From Onchocerca volvulus (Eukaryota > Nematoda > Chromadorea > Rhabditida > Onchocercidae), in contig HG738139.1 in the NCBI GenBank assembly GCA_000499405.2, positions 5,108,616 to 5,172,615 of the forward strand: a stretch of DNA of 64,000 nucleotides. The letters run 5' to 3'. The notes below the pieces were generated by a model. It made no database searches, was not told where the DNA came from, and worked only from the letters and a program-made list of their open reading frames with translations. Shown piece by piece: positions 11,278-24,600 of the stretch (within the stretch, counting starts at the first letter, position 1; the number at the start of each line of letters is the position of its first letter). The position numbers were made by a program, and so were the translations under genes.

Positions 11278-14200
11278 CTATAAACCTCTAATCTGATCAT
11301 ATATAATTTTTTCTGTAATAAAAGAAATTTCATACTTTTGTGAACAATAATTCAAATCACTACTTAAGGACTTACAGCCATTAGTGAACGATTTTGAATC
11401 AGATCCATTGGTTTTCTGATGCATTCGTACATCTCTAACTGGCAGATTGATTACAAAACGATATTCGGCATCATTTACCGGCTGTAACATAAATTTTCAA
11501 ACATATTTTTCAATCAATTTCTTTATTTGAGCTACCTCCTTAAAATGAATGCATCTGCACTTAAATTATTATCAGCATAAAGTTCAATTTAATATTGGAT
11601 TCTTTTTCGATCATAGAAATCGCGGTGCGTTTATTACTAAAAATATGTGCAATGGCTGAGCTATGTGCCAGTAAATCAAACAATCCATTTCGATTTCTAC
11701 TTGCAACATATTATAATTATCCTAATACTGACGCAACAATTACTTTATTTGATTTTACTTTACCAACTCCCTTGCAATGTAAAAATTCTGTAGTATTAAT
11801 TTTCTGTATACTTGCGGATGCTTTATGATATAAGCAGGTTAGGTTTTCGCCAAAATTCATGACTGACCGTGCAACTTTAACTGGTGCTATAGCAGTCGTA
11901 ATTTTGGAATAACGAGTATGCCGGGTCGAGTTCATTCATTCTTATTTTTTTTATGAATTTCGCTTAGCTAATCAATTAGATACGGTAATAAGAAATCACT
12001 TATACATAGAGCAAAAGAAATTTTATTTCTCATCACAATTAGAGGGAACGACGTCATGGCTGCTACCGCCCATCATAATACTAAAGGGGAGAAAACACCG
12101 GAATAAGCAGTGAAATATATTACTCTTAAAGTTCTAAATGAACATGGCGTTAGAAGATATGGTAAACTTTTTAACAAGAGAAGATTCCTCCACGTCTAAG
12201 AAAATTCAGAGTTTTTTTATGGTCACGTTTCTCAGATTCATCGCGTACACCACCAAGAATAGTGTGAACAAAATCTCTTCCTACGACCCTTGCTTTAAAT
12301 TTAACTAAAGAAGTTTTACCAACACCAGATAGTCTAACTAAACAAAGTATAGGGTCTATTATTTCTTTCACTTTTTTTAAAAGATGGTTTCATAGTTTTT
12401 TTTAAATAAAGAATGATAAGGTAAAACTGAAAAACAAAAATACATACATACCTGGAAAAGATTACGCACATGAGAACGATTCCGCCTGCGTCCTGATGGA
12501 GCGGTCTGGATAGGTTTCGTTGTTGGAGCAAATGAAACCATCTTAGTGGAATCAATCATAAGACTGCGATTTGGACTATATGTATCAGTCTTCAAAATTC
12601 CTTGCATAGTACCTATAAATTTATCAATTTTTGGTAACAGAAACAATTTTTTTTTAATATATATACTTTTCACTAATAATATTACTTAATGTGTTCTAAG
12701 GTTGACTATTTTTTCATATTTGATAACAACAAACAGTATAGCTCAACAGAGTGGATTGAAAGTATTATTTGCGACTGATGACATCTTTTTTTTTTCTTTT
12801 CATATCCGATATAAAATCACATCCGACAAACAACAGTTGATGTTACGACAGCATACTTTAGGAAAATAATATTAGTGGTGTGGATTCGCAAACTAAATGA
12901 ATATAATATAAATTCCCAAATATATTGAGGCATTAGTAAATTCTGAATAATTTTTCAAGCAAAATTAACAGTTAAATTAACGAAGGATTGAAATTGAAAT
13001 GGAAAGCTTGGTGTGTGGTAATTTATAGCAATGAGAATGATGGAAAGAAACAATGAAAACATGAAATTCTCATCAGAATTGATCCAATTATAATAAATCC
13101 GAAGTGTGAAAGAGAAAACAGTCGAAACAGGGTTAGTTATTTACCGTTGACCTGAATTTCAATTTCATCGTACAATCGACGGCCATTCGTCCGTGATAAA
13201 ATTACTACATCCGGATGATCCGGTTCAATGGTTAGTCTTATTGATGAAACGGCAAATTCACCCCACTGTTCTGTAAAATAATCCACAGTTAATTCATGAT
13301 TATCCATTCAGTTCGCATGTAGATTTCAATTTGAAAAGCACTGAGACATTTTTTTCCCATTCGTTTTAAATATAAAAGAGGGAAAATTTTTATCGGCAAG
13401 AAAAAACTATGCAGATTTCATAATGGCCATGAGGAAAAAAACTGCCACCAATCCTAAATCACTGGCTTTGAAAATGACAATAATTTCAAATAAATAACAA
13501 AAACTATACTAAATTTATGAAAATCTTAAAATACGAATTCGATTTCTGAAAAATTTCATCATTGAAAAACAAGTAAAGTGAACGAACCACAATCAGCAAT
13601 TTGCAAGTTAATAGCATGCCTCCATGCAGCAATATCTTCTTCACTATCTGATGTCAAGATAAATTGCTTGTCTCGTTTTGTCCCAGCCAAATAACGGTCA
13701 GAAGTAACAATGATACTTCGTTGATTTTTACATGCTAATACTTTTGAATCCTGCAATTCTCAGTAGAAAATTAAGCAAAAGTTTGTCCAGTAAAATCATC
13801 TTTTCTTTTTTTTTCAGTAAAAATTTTTTGATTTTCAGTAAAATCATCTTTTTTAAATTATATTTCACTAGAGGAATGTAAAACAAACTTTAGATGAATA
13901 AAAATAAAATGACTGGAAGGTCAAATGTTGGGTAGAGAAGAATGGAAATACATGGATATTGCGTACATCTATAATATAATGTTACGATAACTTCAAAATA
14001 TATAAGCAAAGAATTTCATAAAAATTAGCAGAATATATCTTGATTTTGCAAAATTATATTTCCCGCTTGATATCTATTGCTTACCCACGCAACTTACAAG
14101 TGAAAATGGATTGCAACGTATAGAAATCATTCATTAACAAAAACCAACATCGTGACGATTATTCGCACATTTGTTTTTTGTCTTAATTTAAATAATTAAT

Positions 14201-17200
14201 ACCGATCCCACCGCTACTTGATATCCTTGATATGACTGCATGTTACATGTTGGTGTGATCGAAAATTAAACTTAGCGTATGGGATCGATTTTCAGCATTC
14301 TATCACTCAACCTAATTAGTCTGAACAATGGAAATAGAAAAAATATCAGGCATCATAGTTTAAATAGGTGAGATAATTAGATGGGAATGAGGAGCAACTT
14401 GAGACAAATGATGATTGATATAGCGATGCTTGAAGTGGCCGGAACCGAAGATAAAATAATATAAAAAGGCTACAGCAAATAGATACGGTCATTGTTATAC
14501 ATTTATGGTTCTTCCATTAAAACCGACAACTTTATTCCTGTCGTCAATATTACGCTCGTTCGTTTAAGAGACAATCAAGGATTTATTCATGAAAAGAAAG
14601 AATTTGGATCTATAATGGAGAGGAAAATGAATCAAGTGAATGATGTTGAAAGTTTCGATAGCAGGATCAATCAATCGAGTAAAAATTTAATTTTCTCTGC
14701 TGGTTTATATTTATTTGTTAGGGAAATTCTTACATATTAAACCTTGATCTTTTCCGATATGGATCACCTATTTACTGATTACTGAAATTTCTTATAAATA
14801 ATACATATTACTTATCTACCTTGTTAATATAAATATGAAGACGAGCTTGATCCTGTGAATGTGGTGAATTGCTTGCTGAACATCGTAAAACACCAGCCTA
14901 TAAAAAATTTCTCACTTTTCAGGAGAAATTTGAGATGATTTTTTTTTTTTTTTTTCAAAATCGTTATCACATAACTCGTTCTTGTTAACAGTTACAAACC
15001 TGTAATTTGCAGCGCATGTTCTGATAGAGAGAATCATAACCCACAGGTTTGATTGTTAAAATACCGTCCGATAAAGGCATTGCTACTGAATTTGGTTGGG
15101 CAACAATTCGACATCGAATATTACCATATAATGGTGGACCATAATTGGCCGCTGCAAATGCTAATAATGATCTCGAGTATATGAAGTAAGCATAGAAAAA
15201 CTTAAGCATAGAAAAAAAAAAAGTATATGAAGTAAGCATAGAAAAACAAAGTCTCGAAGGTTTCATTTAGTAATTTATGCAATACAAAAAACTTATCATT
15301 ATCTGATGAAAAAGCCTGCTTTTTCAGAATTTCCTTATTTTTAAAAATAAAAAAGTAGTTAACAACGGAAAACTGCTCCAGATTGTATTTCGATCGGAAT
15401 ACATATTTTTCCCACTATTTCAAGGTTAAAAAACAATAAACTTTCTTGCATAAACCAGAACCCGATAAGAGAGGATAAATTCAATTTTCTTAAAATTCCA
15501 GTTCTGATTGTTTTTCTGTTTTAAACATGTGCCAGAATAAGGATGGTTATCACTATATTAATAATTCTCAACAGCATTTCAACTGTTGGATCTCATCTTA
15601 CGTTTTTTGCAAAAAATTAACGTTGATTTGCGGTTTAAATTTTGAATCCAAAATGTTGATGTTAAGATAGTTTCATGATTATATACTCTTATCAATTGTC
15701 GAATGGATTTTAATGAGCACCATTTGGTGACAGATGAAGGTCATAAATTCCAACTTTCGGTTTCGCATCACTCAAAGTCAGCGTCGTCCGACCTAACAGA
15801 TGAAAATATTTATTATTTGATCCGTCCTGATTGTCACCACTGCTACCACCTTCACCATTCATTAACGGATCGAACGGTATCATGTCATCACTCAACCAAC
15901 TTGTCTTCTAAATTCAATTAATTAAGCGCGAAGCTTGCCTTCATAATTCTTTAAAATTTGAAAAACTCGAAAAAAGAAATTTCATCTCATTCAATGTGAT
16001 ATTAGCGTGCTAAAGAGGGAAGTAACCAACGTAATTGGCGCCAAATCGTCGCCCAAATGAACGAGTTAATTTCTGCTTCAATGACTGATTGGTGTCACCA
16101 CCATCAGTTCGTGATGCGTAAAGCTGAATTTCAATTTCGAAATCCACTGGCTGATTTTCACTATAACTTTCATTATTTGTATATTAACATCACATCAAAA
16201 TCAAATCAAGCCTTTACATTCCTAAATTACGACTATTTGCAGCTAATAACATATCATTAATTTCTTTCTGACCACAAAGACAATTATGAATAGTGATGAA
16301 ATTATTTCTAATTACGAAAAAGCTTATAAAATTCCGAAAAAAGAAGTATTGTCTGTAAGTTTGACTTTCTATGAAATTCCAAATAGTAAACATACAAAAT
16401 GAAAGAATCGGTAAATGTCACATCGGTACATGTGCGATCAATGGATGTTACAATACGGCTGTCGTTAACATTATTACTAACTTGAAGAGCCACAAACATT
16501 GAATAAACTTTTCCTTCTGAAAAAATCTGATGGTCAATTTTGAATTTTCTCACTCCATTGCCGTTCATATTGGATAAGAATTGTTTTGTTGCTTAGCAAT
16601 TTTAGTTATTAGAATCATTCATGTTATTCTACGATGGACTGATTTCATTTCAGATGTGATAGCAAAAGCAAAGAAATCTAAGAACATTGTTGGATATAAG
16701 GATTCAAGAGAAGCTCGAATAAGACTGAGTTGTCCGTTAATCAATTTCGATTCTCATCTTCACTAACCATCCTAAATGGAGCTGAATTGGATGTATCAAA
16801 GAATTTCTCAGCAAAAAAATTTCTGAAATTAAGTCTGGAATTTCTTTAGATTTCTAAAATAACTTGCAGGAAGTGGCCTTATCAAAGACTTCAAATTTAG
16901 ATCTACAAATTCGAAAAAATTCAAATATTGTTCAATTACTTAAGAAAATAAGATACTGATAAGTGATAAAACATAAACACATACCTCCACGTGTTCCGAA
17001 GTGTTCGTCACTATTCCAAGCTAATGGCAGCGATAAATGAGATATGCCAATTCGTGCTCTGCTTGGACTGTTTGACAAAGTTGAAAAGCGATGCATTTCT
17101 TTGTATCGAACGCTAAAATTCCATTTCCAATAAAGAATAAAAAATTCCAATTTTTATTGCAAGTGAAGATTTTGTAAAAAATTTTAAACTAGATTAAACA

Positions 17201-17290
17201 AGAACTGATTTATAGATTAGACTCTAAAAGTTTTTTTTTTCCGAAGATTTTTTGTAATTTTTCCGCAAGTAGCTGGATTTCGGCATCCAT
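11278..17290 (-). CDS. rtkn: rhotekin-like Rho effector with anillin-homology region and PH domain (5' end may be incomplete)
   Basis: Exons (high to low): 17290-17223, 17112-16985, 16516-16396, 16160-16031, 15907-15721, 15160-15000, 14897-14820, 13750-13588, 13270-13145, 12612-12452, 11481-11278. All phases agree, giving about 508 residues. The order matches rhotekin: [31 protein letters not shown] then [11 protein letters not shown], a segment like [41 protein letters not shown], then a PH-like domain with [15 protein letters not shown] and [18 protein letters not shown]. The C-terminal tail is basic and serine-rich ([14 protein letters not shown]). Rhotekins bind GTP-Rho through an N-terminal HR1 coiled coil and act at septin/actin structures; here only a fragment [16 protein letters not shown] may represent it. 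The first exon follows an AG, so it may be internal or trans-spliced, and its donor (GTCTAA) is weak. The last exon either reads to TAG at 11278 or splices at a GTAAGT near 11380. Anillin is the main alternative, but the AnH and PLYGN segments fit rhotekin better. Confidence 0.83.
11595..11935. other. open frames on both strands inside a rhotekin intron, origin unknown
   Basis: Within intron 11482-12451 a plus-strand frame of 77 codons (11595-11828) and a minus-strand frame of 72 codons (11717-11935) overlap. Their texture is less homopolymeric than the surrounding introns. The minus frame contains [18 protein letters not shown] do not recognise either product. Because a bacterial-type lon relic lies a few hundred bases away, this could belong to the same inserted DNA, but that is inference. 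Confidence 0.25.
12171..12371 (-). pseudogene. lon: degenerate Lon protease ATPase fragment, bacterial type (possible Wolbachia-derived insertion)
   Basis: A 66-codon minus-strand frame in the rhotekin intron resembles the Lon AAA+ domain around Walker A. Visible pieces in order are [31 protein letters not shown] and DHKKT, matching the bacterial pattern PILCLVGPPGVGKTS, GR.FV, LGGVRDE.E.RGHRRT. The Walker A start is broken (RLS replaces GPP), RGH has become RDH, and similarity ends right after the GHRRT position, followed by unrelated residues and a stop. A full Lon is about 800 residues, so this is a relic. LGGVRDE is typical of bacterial and some peroxisomal Lon and unlike the mitochondrial form. 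Wolbachia origin is the favoured inference; a stray exon of host peroxisomal Lon is the alternative. Confidence 0.5.
15176..15246. repeat. short direct repeat in a rhotekin intron
   Basis: A unit of about 25 bases (AGTATATGAAGTAAGCATAG plus an A-run) occurs at 15176-15200 and again at about 15222-15246, with a partial copy between them. It lies just upstream of the exon ending at 15160, in the rhotekin intron. Confidence 0.75.
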
Positions 17291-18461
17291 CTACAATAAG
17301 ATAAGAACATTGTTAGTAAAGTATTAGAATCTATTACATAACTATGGATTCTAATTTAAACCTAACTGAAGATGAATTCCAAAAACAGACTCTGCGGTGG
17401 AGATTTTTTTATGTCGTAATTTCGGAGATAATACAGTTGTGCCTGATTCTCCTACAAGAATTGATATGGTACAATCACTTGCATCTGCCATATTATTGTT
17501 CCAATACAAATTTTCATACAATCATAACATTTTCTGAATAGTTTCACATCTTTATTACCACATGCTTTCGTGAATTCTGAAAAGTTTTCAAATTCCCACT
17601 GAAACAAAATTGATGCAAAAACGCACAATGATTCATAAATATATCCAATGCCGGGAAAACTTGTTTTGAAATATGAGCAAACACATTTGGAATAAATTTG
17701 CCTATTCTAAAATTTCAAATTCAAACAGCGGAGGGCGGAAAAGCCTACATCAAATCACACCATAGAGAGTAATCATCAAATTGCAATTGCAGGATTTGTT
17801 TATATGGCACACAGCTAGGAGCAAATAAATATTCAACAATGTTACAACATTACCTAATTATACTTTTTACAATGCATACAATTTCAGAAATGGAAAGATA
17901 AAGTAAATGAATACTAATTATTCATATAAACAAATATGTGAATTCTTAAATTTTCTGGAAGACGTATAAATAAACATATGTTTTATAAAAAGTTTACTGA
18001 AGTACTGGAATAATTTTCTTTTCTTATTTTCTTTCTTAATTCCCATCCGCAAAAGTTCAGAGAAAATTTTATATAACACAAATATTTGAAGGCAGAAAAT
18101 TTCCGATTTCTTGCATTCTTAATAAAGTTAGTAATATGCAAATGATATTATCATTAGCTAATCTAATCCATATTTCTCAGTATGATGTAATAGACCTAAA
18201 TCAGAACAAGATCTAAATCAAAAGCAATGAAACCTTACTGATTCAGATTCCAGTTAGAGGACTGAAAATTAAATAAATATCTTCATGAAATAACTTATCA
18301 CTTATGGTAGAAGATCAAAGAATATTACTCTTAATGTTAATTTCATTCAAAAAGGATAATACACTAAGAACAATTATAAATACAAAGATTAAGCAAATGA
18401 TAATGATTTAAATCACAATCAACGTCCTTTACAATGTCAGTTTAATATTACAATTATATTA

Positions 18462-18563
18462 TTAGTTCCTATCATCGAATTAAGCTGTCGAAAGATAAAT
18501 GAAATATATTATATTGTTAGTTCCTATCGTCGAATTAAACTGTCAAAAGATAAATGAAATGTG
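18462..18563. repeat. 55-bp imperfect tandem duplication
   Basis: Two adjacent copies beginning TTAGTTCCTATC, at 18462 and 18517, run through a shared GATAAATGAAAT. They differ by a few substitutions, for example ATCATCG versus ATCGTCG. No coding frame is maintained. Confidence 0.85.
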
Positions 18564-20938
18564 AACTGTGATGTTAGATGAACTATTGAAATGATTTCCT
18601 AACAATTTTTGAAATGAAACTGCCTTCAACTTGTTGATAATTTTGGACATTTTCTTGCTCTTTCTGACCTTCTTTAACAGAAAAAAGAAAGTGTAACACG
18701 TGAAAATGAACTGTCAAATTCAAAAATCATTGAAAAGTGCAACAATCTGTAACTCAGCTCATCCACATTAAACATTGATAAATATTTGTTTTTATCATCA
18801 GAAAAAGTTTCGCATTTTTCTGTCACGATTCATTAAACGATTATCTTAGCTCGACTTTTATGCAAAAAAAAATTTATCATATCTTAAAACCTATAACATC
18901 ATTCATTCACAATTATTTTATTTAAAATCTTCCATCTAATTTTATAACTAAGAGATCTTTAGTAGTTTAGAGGTCAAATATTTGCAACACATATGCTCAT
19001 AAAAATTCGATCAAAGGAAAGCTTAATGCACAGTAACTTTCTGCGGCATCATATTTAACATAATACCTCAATTAATTCTCGACCAGATTTTGAAATGTAT
19101 TATTGCCCAGAATCTAGTAAAATTATTTCAGAAGAAAATCAATCTTATCATTCAAAATCTTGAAATCCTGATTTTTTTTTCTTTGAAATACTGAAAATAA
19201 AATTTCTCTGAGAAATATCAAATGAAAACGAAATTTCAAAAAAAAAAAAAAAACAAAGAAACAGTCAAAAATTCTTCTTCAGTATGCAAAGAATCCACAC
19301 AACAACAATGCGAAAAATAAGGAACAATGCTATTTCCATATAGATCATGAAATAAGCGTTGAAAGTGGATAGTGATGACTAATCTCTTACTCAAAGTTCA
19401 GTGACTGCTCGTTAAGAGTTCAAAGGGCAAGGTAGCCATAGAGTAGCACCAAGTGGACAACCACAAAGTTATAAATGAGGCAATAAACGGTCATCCAATG
19501 TCCAAACAATATCCATTGAAAGAAGCAAATATTTACGACAAACATGTTCGCTTATTATTTCTCCAATGAAACATTGTATTCCCCGCCATTTGTAAAAGAG
19601 ACTACATCACGTGAAATAAAGTGAAAATAAATTTAAATATTTCGTGAATTTTTATGAAATCATTGAATTATATATTTTAAAGTCCAAACTGAAACAAAAG
19701 TAGAGAGAAAAATGGATATCATTCCTACTAATTTCGCTTTTCTTTTTTTTTTTTTTTTCAAATATAACAATAATAACAAAAGCTATAGTCCCAATTTATC
19801 ATTAGGAAGGGAAAAATGTGAAAAATACGCTGCTACTAAGCCATCTTTCTTTCATAAAAGAAGCTTTACAGTATGAATCGAATCATTTCACACAATCTGC
19901 CAGAGAATTACCGTACCTTATCGGCTTACTTGAAACTTTTAAAAACATCCCAGAGCTAAGTTTGTATACAAAGATGGAATGATATTGAGGATAGTTTGGT
20001 GAAAAAAAGTGGTAAAAGTCAAGAGATGAGTTGGCGAGTAAATAAAAATTTGCTTTTTGTTGGAAAAATGTGGAAATTTCGGGAGAAATTAGGGAAAAGA
20101 ATAAGTGTGCCAGTTTTATAGGTGTAATGATAGCAATGATGATGCTAATTGATGGCGATCTTAGCACTAATAGCAATAATTAATCAAGGTGTTGTTCTAC
20201 GTATCTTCCAGTCACATCAAATAATCATCCTTTTTCATTGATTTTATCATCAAGATCATCTAATCATTCCGCGTAGCATGATAGATTTCATCCATCAGAT
20301 CTATGCATAATTCTGCCAATATTTGTCATAGCGAATTTTCGAAATTCCATTTGATTCATGCGTTGATTTCAAAAAAGTTTATTTTTTCTTTTTTTTTTTT
20401 TTTTGAAATCATTTTTTGCAATACAGAATTATGCAAAGTTAGATAAAACAGTTCAACTTATGGAGAAAATAAAAACATTTGATTAAGAATTCATTTGAAA
20501 CTTTTGCTAGCAATCACTGGAACTCTCAACTTACACATTTCTGTTTCATTCGATTTTCTGAAATTTATTGGAGCCAACTTTTGTTTTAAACAGTGATAGG
20601 AAGATAATAAAAGAGAGTAATAAATTTTGAACATTGCTTCCATCTGTTTATAACAAAAATTTATGAGAAAAAAAATGGAAGTTTATTTTTTTTTTTCGAT
20701 GTGAAATTCTAGTCGGATGTTTAAAAAGTTCTGAAATGACGTATAATTTCTAACGATAGATGATTTAAAGCAATGGAGAATGTTTGCGAAATGAAACAAA
20801 AGTTAGGAAAGATAAACAAATATGGAATATGAAACTTAAAAAGTCAGAATTTTGGAAGATTGAAAAAAAAAAAGTAGAAAAAAGTGAACAGATGATCTTT
20901 GATAAACAGATAATCTTCGATCCGAAATAGATTTTTTA

Positions 20939-21334
20939 ATCATCTTAATTTCACTATAATAAACTAATCAAATATATCCATAAAACGAAAGAACTTTTAG
21001 TAAAACAACCTGCTAAAAAATGGACAATGAAATGTGAATGAAAAGCGAGAAAGGAATAGGGATTAGTTCCAGGTCATGGAGAGGTCAAATTACCTCCATA
21101 TCGACTACCAATCAACTTAAAAGCTTGCAATATTTTATTGAACTTTGTTGTCGTATATTAATAGATTAATCTTTTAATTCAATTTCAAAATTATTTCAAC
21201 TAAAGTTAACATATTTCAATCAATTTGAACAAACTTGAACTTGATAATTTCATTACTCTTTACAAATACCTAAATTATCTTAATTTCACTACAATAAACT
21301 AACCAAATATCATCTTAATTTCACTATAATAAAC
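20939..21334. repeat. three scattered copies of a 25-28 bp motif
   Basis: CATCTTAATTTCACTATAAT and flanking bases occur at 20939-20966 and 21309-21334, with a close variant at 21274-21300. All are in the same orientation. They look like local duplications; no function is visible. Confidence 0.7.
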
Positions 21335-21500
21335 AGATAGTCTTTTCTATTTCGCCAACCTTTTTCGTCCATCGATATGAGTAAACAAAGTAAGAAAACA
21401 TCTATTGCTCTAGACAAGGAGAGAAAAAGGTGAAGAGAAATATCGGAAAACTTTTGTAAAGTAATTATAATTCAAAACAAAACATTTTATCAATAATATT

Positions 21501-21670
21501 CATATATATACACAAACAGACGAACACATACACACACACATACCCACATACACATACATACACACAGATGAACACATACACACACACCCACATACACATA
21601 CATACACACAGATGAACACATACACACACACACACCCACACCCACATACACATATATACAAACATACACA
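21501..21670. repeat. CA/CATA-rich satellite with higher-order units of 44-48 bp
   Basis: Almost pure (CA)n and (CATA)n, interrupted by GATGAACACATAC-type segments at spacings of 48 and then 44 bases. Long cysteine/valine frames on the minus strand here are artefacts of the repeat. It should be polymorphic between individuals. Confidence 0.95.
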
Positions 21671-24600
21671 GGTGAGCAATATTATCTGTAACCCAGGTGG
21701 AAATATTGGAGTAAAAAGTTGTTGGGTCAAAAATGGATCGTTACCTGTCTGTCATCATCCATCTGTCCAGGTTGACACCCAAATAGACAGATAGATGGTG
21801 ACAGTAATAGTACATTTAATATTCTCTGAATGAAAATGGCACTTATACGACACGCTTATACAAACAAAGATTACATTTCGGAAACCTGATCGGAGCCATT
21901 GAGTTGTTATTTCTAACAATCAAAAGCTTTCCAAATATTGTTTGCATACTTATTATGATCCATTTGACCTTAATCAAACTATGACCTTCCTGATCTACTC
22001 TCAATTCAATATATGAGTTGTGATTTTCCGCACTGTTCTGGAACTCTGGTTCCTGCTTACCGAAAAAAATCCCGGATTTCCTAGAAATCCCCGGAAGAGA
22101 GTTATCTTCCTTCTCTCGCACTGTCATGGGAAATACAGATAGCCACAGTTTCCGAAAGAGAGCAAAAAAAAAAAAAGAAAAAATCGAAATGATTGAAAAT
22201 CAAAAATTCATAAGTGAATGCGTTTTCATGTTTAATTGTAAAGGGTGATCATTCATCGAGCATTATTGATTTGCTGAATGGCCGTTCCAAATTTTGATTT
22301 TTCCTGAAAACAAAAAACAAAAGCACAAATATTGAAAGTCATAATAACAGAAAATCACTTATGAATTTGGGAAAATTTTTTTCGTAACATGGAGTAACAA
22401 ATACAAATCATCTATCAATGAAAACTACAATGATAAAAACGAAACTTGTAGAAATGAATTAAAATAAAATTTTAAATGAAAAATATTCTTAGATTTTTTG
22501 AAATAGTTCAAATACAGTTGCTTAATTCAAATTCACAAAATTTTGATACTACAGAATATGATAATTAGTCATTTTGTAAAGTAATGATTTAATTTAGTCA
22601 TTATTTCAGATTAAAAAAATATATTTATATTTAAATATTATAATAGCGAATGTGAATATATAAACAACTAACGGGATAAATTAAATTTCATGTCATAAAA
22701 ATATGCTTTCAATTTTTCTGGAAACGACAGTGGAAGAGGAATAAGTAAAAATCATAGATTGAAATTATTTTTATTTTTTTAGTAGGAATTATTTTTAGCG
22801 CCGAAATGTTTATAATCTGTTATTTAGGATGAGATAAATCGCCAGACGTTTACTTAGTTTCCAGTTATTTTCAATCATGTGATCCAATTGGTTGGGAAAA
22901 AAAATGAATGAATTTGTAAACAATCTAAATATATAGTTAAATACATCCAAACTTATGCTTTGAAAGATTACAATTTTTAATCCATTCTTTAAACATATTT
23001 ACTATGTTTTCGAAATTATTAGTGAGGAAATGAGCTATACTGATTTCTTCGGATACTACGGATGACTTTTCGATCCTAAAAATAACAAATAATTCATCTG
23101 AATAAAATATCAATAAAAAGGTCCAATTTTTGAATTGTGTAAGATTTTACATAAATGGAATGAAAAAGTAGAATTTTAATGTAACGTAAAAGTCATTTTT
23201 TCGTTCTCAACTCGAATATGAATGAAGTAGGATAATTTAAAAATGGAATTTTCAACGATCACATGGCGATATATGTCCATCTCATCATCAGAAAACTCAA
23301 ACACATCCCAATCAGTTTGTTTCAATTATTAATCAAACCAGTTCTCTCATAACATGATCATTTGTAATGAAATATCGAAATAATGAAGAAAGAGATCACT
23401 GCTGCACTGGCAATGATCAAAATGTGGAATTTAAAGAGGACAGTTAATTTCTAGTTGAAATTTCAGTAATGAATAAAAGCCAAACAGTGATTTATCGTTA
23501 ATAGTTGAGAATTTAATGCTGTTTATTGGATAATGAAATTCATAAATATTCTAATAAATTTTTGCACGTTATTTGGTCAATTCTATGCGTACAATTAAAA
23601 TCATTTACAATAAACTAATTACATAATTACAGAAAGATAATTAATCTATTTACATATTTTTCTTCGGTAAGAATGAAGATCAGCTGTCATCAATCAATGA
23701 ATAAAAGCTGAAAAAGATTGAACCATCAATACTTTTACTGGGGAATGGACAAAAATAAATTCTTCCAAATTAATCAAGAATTTAAAAAGGAAATAATATG
23801 AAAATAACAATTATGAATATAAAAGCAACAAAATACATGAGAATTATCGGGAATATGAAACAAAAAAGATAAAAGAATAAGGGAAGTAAAAATGAACAAT
23901 AGGATTTGCGAGGAATTGGTGACAAAATTTTGAAATGATTATTGGATTACAGAAAATGACACTTGATGATTGTTTAGTTGAACAACGAATTATGCACAAA
24001 TTGACTGAAAGTACCACAGGATGAAAGAGGACGAGGTGGAAAATGCTTCTGCAATCTGTTTGTTACAGTTTACAAATTCAAATTTTCTCCCTTCCCGTTA
24101 GCTTAGTTCAATTTCGGAGAAGTTTTTATTTACACAGACAGGCCAGCCAGTCATTTCGATATCGAAAAGCTGAAAAGAGAAGTTGAAAGCATTGTTTGAT
24201 CATAACTTCGTTTGTCAATATTATCATTGTTTTGAGATGATCGTTATTATGTTCATATTATCAACGATTAACATTTGTGATTAAATATTCTTAATATTAT
24301 CCTGATGATTTATACAAAATCACTTACTAATTGAACCATTGATGACAATTTTTAATATTTAGTATTAGCATGATTAATTGCTTCAATTATTATGATAATA
24401 AATTTTGATTTTGAAAAACATCAATGTCAAGTGAAAATAAAAGAATCATTTCAAATATTTCTACTATTCTGATCAATTAAAATTATCTGTGGAAAGTTCT
24501 AAAATCAATTAAATTTTCTTGTGCAAATTTTAAAATCAATTAAAACTACCTGAGCAAGTTCGAAAATAAGTCTTGGATACATATATTAGCATTGTTCATG

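Larger units (their letters stand above)
17291..21500. other. upstream flank of the rhotekin-like gene, no convincing exon
   Basis: AT-rich sequence. A 46-codon minus-strand frame at 17351-17491 begins MADASDCTISILVGESG and is serine/threonine-rich. It lies just upstream of the first accepted rhotekin exon, but its only donor (GTTTAA) is out of phase with that exon. Otherwise there are T- and A-runs (19244-19254, 19743-19758, 20391-20404) and small repeats listed separately. The rhotekin promoter and any HR1-coding exon may lie here unseen. Confidence 0.4.

Noticed and set aside
12377..12673. 98-codon minus frame taken as one coding block
   Set aside because: Only the part at 12452-12612 between a TTTATAG acceptor and a GTATGT donor fits rhotekin; the rest is intron read-through.
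15703..15921. Plus-strand frame rich in H and S
   Set aside because: Antisense of rhotekin exon 15907-15721, which has matching phase and family similarity on the minus strand.
17351..17491. Minus-strand frame MADASDC... as first exon of rhotekin
   Set aside because: Tempting position and composition, but its only donor is out of phase with the next exon and no HR1 similarity is visible.
19883..20176. 97-codon minus-strand frame
   Set aside because: Hydrophobic and serine-rich with no motif, splice context or neighbours; could be chance in AT-rich DNA.
21465..21730. Minus-strand C/V-rich open frames of 66-76 codons
   Set aside because: They are translations of the CA/CATA satellite and carry no protein signal.
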